From Toxoplasma gondii ME49 (lineage: Eukaryota; Apicomplexa; Conoidasida; Eucoccidiorida; Sarcocystidae), in NCBI RefSeq assembly GCF_000006565.2, contig NW_017383916.1:1-11018 (forward strand): 11,018 nucleotides of DNA, written 5' to 3'. The notes below the pieces were generated by a model, which saw only the letters and a list, made by a program, of their open reading frames with translations, did no database searches and had not been told where the DNA came from. The translations under genes were made by a program, and so were the position numbers. This document shows, piece by piece, positions 8,037 to 11,018 of the stretch (position 1 is the stretch's first letter; every line of letters begins with the position of its first letter).

Positions 8037-8390
8037 CGCTTGTGGCGTGTGGCGGCCCCACACGGTCCTGCCTTTTTCCCGTATGAGTCTCGTCGCGTAC
8101 CTGCGCGGATGGGTGAGCGGTTATTGATTGTGTGTCGTTGTGCAGTCTGTCTGCGACATTGATGGGTGTATTCTTCAGGCGGCGGAGGTAAGAGAAAAAA
8201 CGGACGCGTGGGCGTGTTCTGCATTTCGAGACAACTCCCGCACCACGTAGAGACTACTGCTGATGGGGTCACCGCGATGAGGTGTTGATAGCTGGCAGTG
8301 GAGGCACTGTGCCGGCGGCATGTCCACGTTGCGTGTGTGGCGCGGGCACTAGCTAGCCAGAGGTCCGACATCACTCTGGCACGAACTGCC
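8037..8390. repeat. Monomer E7
   Basis: 354 bp. Body variants gacattgatgggtgtattc and ggcggcggaggtaagag. The tail gttgcgtgtgtggcgcgg, actagctagcc is shared with E3. Confidence 0.88.
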
Positions 8391-8729
8391 GACGTGTTGC
8401 GTTCGGCGGCTCCACAGGTTGCGGGGTGGGATGAGGGCGTGGGGGGTGGTGGATGGAGGGCCGGGTGAGAAGTGCTTCGCTGTGTCGGATTGGCAGGTGG
8501 TTTCCCGGCGTGGCTGCTCGTTGACAGGAAGCGACAGTGAGCGAGAATGAGAGAGCGGGTTTCGTATTTCGACTCGGACGTCAGGCCATGCAGAGACTAC
8601 ACGTGATGGAGGTTACGTGTTGAGGGTTTGTCGGCTCGCGTCGGAAGCGCTGTGTGGGCGGTGTAGCGATGCCTAGGCTCCGCCGCAGGTGACAGCCAGA
8701 GGTCCGACGTCGCTGTGGCACGATTTGTC
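8391..8729. repeat. Monomer D5
   Basis: 339 bp. D1-type head (gcgttcggcggctccacagg) on a D4-type body. Private change gctgtgtcggattggc. Shares ggatggagggcc and gcgacagtgagc with D6. Confidence 0.88.
8423..8446 (+). other. G-quadruplex motif in D5
   Basis: Guanine runs of 4, 3, 3 and 6 with loops t, atga and cgt. Confidence 0.7.
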
Positions 8730-9078
8730 GACGTGTTGGGTGTGGCGGCGCCACATGGTCCGGCCGGTGTATGATATGCGATTCGTCGAGTGCATGCGCG
8801 GATGGATGAGAGGTTACTGGTTGTGTGTCGTTATGCAGTCTGTCTGGGAGATGGTCGGGCGTATTGCCCAGGCGCGGGAGGTAAGAGAGGAAAAGGACGC
8901 GGGGACGTGTGGTGTGTGTCGAGGCAACTGCGGCACCACGTAGAGACTACTGCTGATGGGGTCACCGCGATGAGGTGTAGTTAGCTGGCGGCGGAGGCAC
9001 TGTGCGGGCGGGACGACCATGTTTCATTTGCGGCACAGGTGCTCCCCGAGGTCCGACATCACTCGGGCACGATCTGTC
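8730..9078. repeat. Monomer A8 (variant q-like)
   Basis: 349 bp. Keeps gggcgtattgcccaggcgcg like A4 and A6 but continues ggaggtaagagaggaaaagg and acgcggggacg. The donor-like aggtaagag is at about 8879-8887. Confidence 0.88.
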
Positions 9079-9416
9079 GACGTGTTGCGTTTGGTGGCGC
9101 CACAGCTGTCAGGAGGTTGTAACAGTCTGGGGTACGTTGTAAGATATTATCGCTGTATAGCCTGCCGCAGGCTGTGTCAATGTCCAGTGCTTTCACGCCG
9201 TGGCAACGGCTGTACAGGAAGGGAATACAAGGGTGAACGATGTAGCATCTTTTATCTTTGGAGGCGAATACGACCCCGTGGAGAAAGGACAACTTGTTCC
9301 CGCACCTCGATGACGTGTTGTCGGTATCCTTCAGAGAGTGAGTGTCCGGCGTGGGATGCGTGGGCCAATCCAGTTGCGGAAGCGAACGATCCGAGTTCAC
9401 TCGTTTCGGAATACGC
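9079..9416. repeat. Monomer C7
   Basis: 338 bp. Patch allele a (9223-9238). The preceding junction reads cacgatctgtcgacg, shared only with the A9/C8 junction. Confidence 0.9.
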
Positions 9417-9766
9417 CGCTTGTGGCGTGTGGCGGCCCCACACGGTCCTGCCTTTTTCCCGTATGAGTCTCGTCGCGTACCTGCGCGGATGGGTGAGCGG
9501 TTATTGATTGTGTGTCGTTGTGCAGTCTGTCTGCGACATTGTTGGGTGTATTCTTCAGGCGTCGGAGGTAGGGGACGAAAACGGACGCGCGGTCGTGTTC
9601 TGCATTTCGAGATTCCTCCCGGGCCACGTAGAGACTACTGCTGATGGGGTCACCGCGATGAGGTGTTGATAGCTGGCCGCGGAGGCACTGTGCGACGAGC
9701 ATGTCATTGTTACAGCTGCGGCACAGGTGCTCCCCGAGGTGCCGCATCACTCTGGCACGAATTGTC
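9417..9766. repeat. Monomer E8 (chimeric)
   Basis: 350 bp. Private centre ggaggtaggggacgaaaacg and gagattcctcccgggcc. From about 9666 it switches to a left-domain tail (ggccgcggaggcactg, cgacgagcatgtcattg), ending cgaattgtcgacg with a SalI site, where other E/D junctions read cgaactgccgacg. Confidence 0.85.
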
Positions 9767-10105
9767 GACGTGTTGCGTTTGGCGACACCACAGGTTGCGG
9801 GGTGGGATGAGGGCGTGGGGGGTGGTGGATGGAGGGCCGGGTGAGAAGTGCTTCGCTGTGTGTGATTGGCAGGTGGTTATCCGATGTGGCTGCTCGTTGA
9901 CAGGAAGCGACAGTGAGCGAGAATGAGAGTGCCGATTTCGTATTTCGACTCGGACGTCAGGCCATGCAGAGACTACACGTGATGGAGGTTACGTGTTGAG
10001 GGTTTGTCGGCTCGCGTCGGAAGCGCTGTGTGGGCGGTGTAGCGATGCCTAGGCTCCGCCGCAGGTGACAGCCAGAGGTCCGACGTCGCTGTGGCACGAT
10101 TTGTC
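9767..10105. repeat. Monomer D6
   Basis: 339 bp. D4-type head and G-tract. Private gaatgagagtgccgatttcg and ggtggttatccg. Confidence 0.88.
9799..9822 (+). other. G-quadruplex motif in D6
   Basis: Guanine runs of 4, 3, 3 and 6 with loops t, atga and cgt. Confidence 0.7.
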
Positions 10106-10454
10106 GACGTGTTGGGTGTGGCGGCGCCACATGGTCCGGCCGGTGTATGATATGCGATTCGTCGAGTGCATGCGCGGATGGGTGAGAGGTTACTGGTTGT
10201 GTGTCGTTATGCAGTCTGTCTGGGAGATGGTCGGGCGAATTGCCCAGGCGCCGGAGATGTTAGAAGAAAAGGTTGCGGGAGCGTGTGGTGTGTCTCGCGG
10301 CAACTGCGGCACCACGTAGAGACTACTGCTGATGGGGTCACCCCGATGAGGTGTAGTTAGCTGGCGGCGGAGGCACTGTGCGGGCGGGACGACCATGTTT
10401 CATTTGCGGCACAGGTGCTCCCCGAGGTCCGACATCACTCGGGCACGATCTGTC
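10106..10454. repeat. Monomer A9 (variant m)
   Basis: 349 bp. Variant m as in A5 and A7. Private ggttgcgggagcg and ggtcaccccgatgagg. Confidence 0.9.
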
Positions 10455-10792
10455 GACGTGTTGCGTTTGGTGGCGCCACAGCTGTCAGGAGGTTGTAACA
10501 GTCTGGGGTACGTTGTAAGATATTATCGCTGTATAGCCTGCCGCAGGCTGTGTCAATGTCCAGTGCTTTCACGCCGTGGCAACGGCTGTACAGGAAGGGA
10601 ATATAAGGGAGAGAGATGTAGCATCTTTTATCTTTGGAGGCGAATACGACCCCGTGGAGAAAGGACAACTTGTTCCCGCACCTCGATGACGTGTTGTCGG
10701 TATCCTTCAGAGAGTGAGTGTCCGGCGTGGGATGCGTGGGCCAATTCAGTTGCGGAAGCGAACGATCCGAGTTCACTCGTTTCGGAATACGC
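10455..10792. repeat. Monomer C8
   Basis: 338 bp. Patch allele d (gaatataagggagaga, 10599-10614), unique here. Private gccaattcagttgcgg. Confidence 0.9.
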
Positions 10793-11018
10793 CGCTTGTG
10801 GCGTGTGGCGGCCCCACACGGTCCTGCCTTTTTCCCGTATGAGTCTCGTCGCGTACCTGCGCGGATGGGTGAGAAGTTATTGATTGTGTGTCGTTGTGCA
10901 GTCTGTCTGCGACATTGCTGGGCGTACTGTTCAGAATCGGAGGTAAGAGAAAAAACGGACGCGCGGGCATCTTCCTTTTTCGAGACACCTCCCGGGCCAC
11001 GTAGAGACTGCTACTGAT
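10793..11018. repeat. Monomer E9, partial (5' part)
   Basis: 226 bp before the window ends inside the gtagagactgctactgat landmark. Variants: gggtgagaagttattgattg, ctgttcagaatcggaggtaa and cgcgggcatcttccttttt. Confidence 0.88.

Larger units (their letters stand above)
7350..8729. repeat. HOR unit 4 (A7-C6-E7-D5)
   Basis: Complete tetramer of 1380 bp. The E tail and D head (cactagctagcc and gcgttcggcggctcc) match those of E3/D1, although the C in between matches C1, C3 and C7. The unit is therefore a mosaic. Confidence 0.9.
8730..10105. repeat. HOR unit 5 (A8-C7-E8-D6)
   Basis: Complete tetramer of 1376 bp. It has an atypical E/D junction at about 9760-9790 that looks recombinant, with a left-domain style E tail joined to a D body. 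Confidence 0.9.
1..11018. repeat. Satellite array of ~345-bp monomers, fills window
   Basis: The string gacgtgttg followed by gg or cg recurs at 454, 803, 1490, 1840, 2187, 2877, 3216, 3564, 4255, 4595, 4943, 5630, 5969, 6318, 7011, 7350, 7699, 8391, 8730, 9079, 9767, 10106 and 10455, at steps of about 339-350 or about 687-693 bp. The long steps are two monomers (C plus E), because the E start has diverged to cgcttgtgg or cgcgtttgg. Other landmarks also recur: cacgtagagactactgctg, gaggcactgtgc, ttgcggcacaggtgctcc and ccgacatcactc. All monomers lie in the same orientation and no unique sequence separates them. The function is unknown; such arrays are usually structural chromosome DNA. The array continues beyond both window ends. 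Confidence 0.97.
3216..11018. repeat. Right array domain, regular A-C-E-D higher-order repeat
   Basis: Five complete tetramers and a partial sixth follow each other without interruption, with A starts at 3216, 4595, 5969, 7350, 8730 and 10106 (periods 1379, 1374, 1381, 1380, 1376). Corresponding monomers in different HORs resemble each other far more than neighbouring monomers within one HOR do. This is the defining sign of a higher-order repeat amplified by unequal exchange or conversion. Predicted SalI (GTCGAC) fragments would be about 348 and about 1030 bp, since the site lies at the D/A and A/C junctions and is normally lost at C/E and E/D. Confidence 0.93.
10106..11018. repeat. HOR unit 6, truncated by window end (A9-C8-E9)
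   Basis: A and C are complete, E is cut after 226 bp, and D lies outside the window. The unit continues the A-variant alternation of the previous units. Confidence 0.88.

Noticed and set aside
7679..8374. Antisense frame of 231 codons and similar minus-strand frames of 113-180 codons.
   Set aside because: They overlap the plus-strand frames, recur at the satellite period with variable length, cross monomer junctions and show no recognisable domain or signal.
1..11018. CRISPR array.
   Set aside because: The repeated unit is hundreds of bases long with no short constant repeats and unique spacers. The similarity runs through the whole monomer.
1..11018. rRNA spacer, tRNA or other structured RNA gene in the repeat.
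   Set aside because: No tRNA box sequences, no rRNA landmark and no cloverleaf-like fold was recognised. The small hairpin in C is too short to support an RNA gene.

Overview
This window contains no gene that I can support. From first base to last it is one head-to-tail tandem satellite array, and it runs off both ends of the window. The basic monomer is about 336-355 bp. Thirty-three monomers can be delimited (31 complete, 2 cut by the window ends). They fall into four sequence classes, named here A, C, E and D. All of the apparent open reading frames are by-products of this GC-rich repeat: they recur at the repeat period, occur on both strands, cross monomer junctions and break by small indels.

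Layout. The right part (3216-11018) is a regular higher-order repeat (HOR) of four monomers in the order A-C-E-D. It has five complete units of 1374-1381 bp (starting at 3216, 4595, 5969, 7350 and 8730) and a partial sixth (10106-11018). The left part (1-3215) is irregular: (C)-E-A-C-E-A-A-C-E-D. Class D is absent before 2877, the class A monomers are a different subtype, and one A is doubled. On top of the tetramer there is a longer rhythm: two variants of A alternate strictly through six successive HORs, giving a super-period of eight monomers (about 2.75-2.76 kb).

Class C at first looks like a ~320-340 bp insertion in a ~349 bp repeat. Aligned by eye, its last third matches the other monomers and its junction with E lines up without gaps, so I read it as an old, strongly diverged monomer. 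It is also the class that varies least between copies, apart from one 14-16 bp patch with four alleles.

Short structural signals repeat with the array: a dyad at the start of classes A, C and E, a 15-bp hairpin in C, a canonical G-quadruplex motif in every D, and a splice-donor-like AG/GTAAGN string in many A and E monomers. None is shown to be functional.

Organism. A gene-free, >11 kb, ~350-bp satellite with HOR structure indicates a eukaryotic nuclear genome, probably heterochromatic, subtelomeric or pericentromeric. The ~350-bp monomer, the ~687-bp C+E block and the GC-rich composition (roughly 55-60% by eye) recall the Sat350/Sat680 subtelomeric satellites described for Toxoplasma gondii and relatives. 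I recall that family by its period and not by its sequence, so this is only a leading guess (about 0.5). Other GC-rich protists, such as kinetoplastids, are not excluded.
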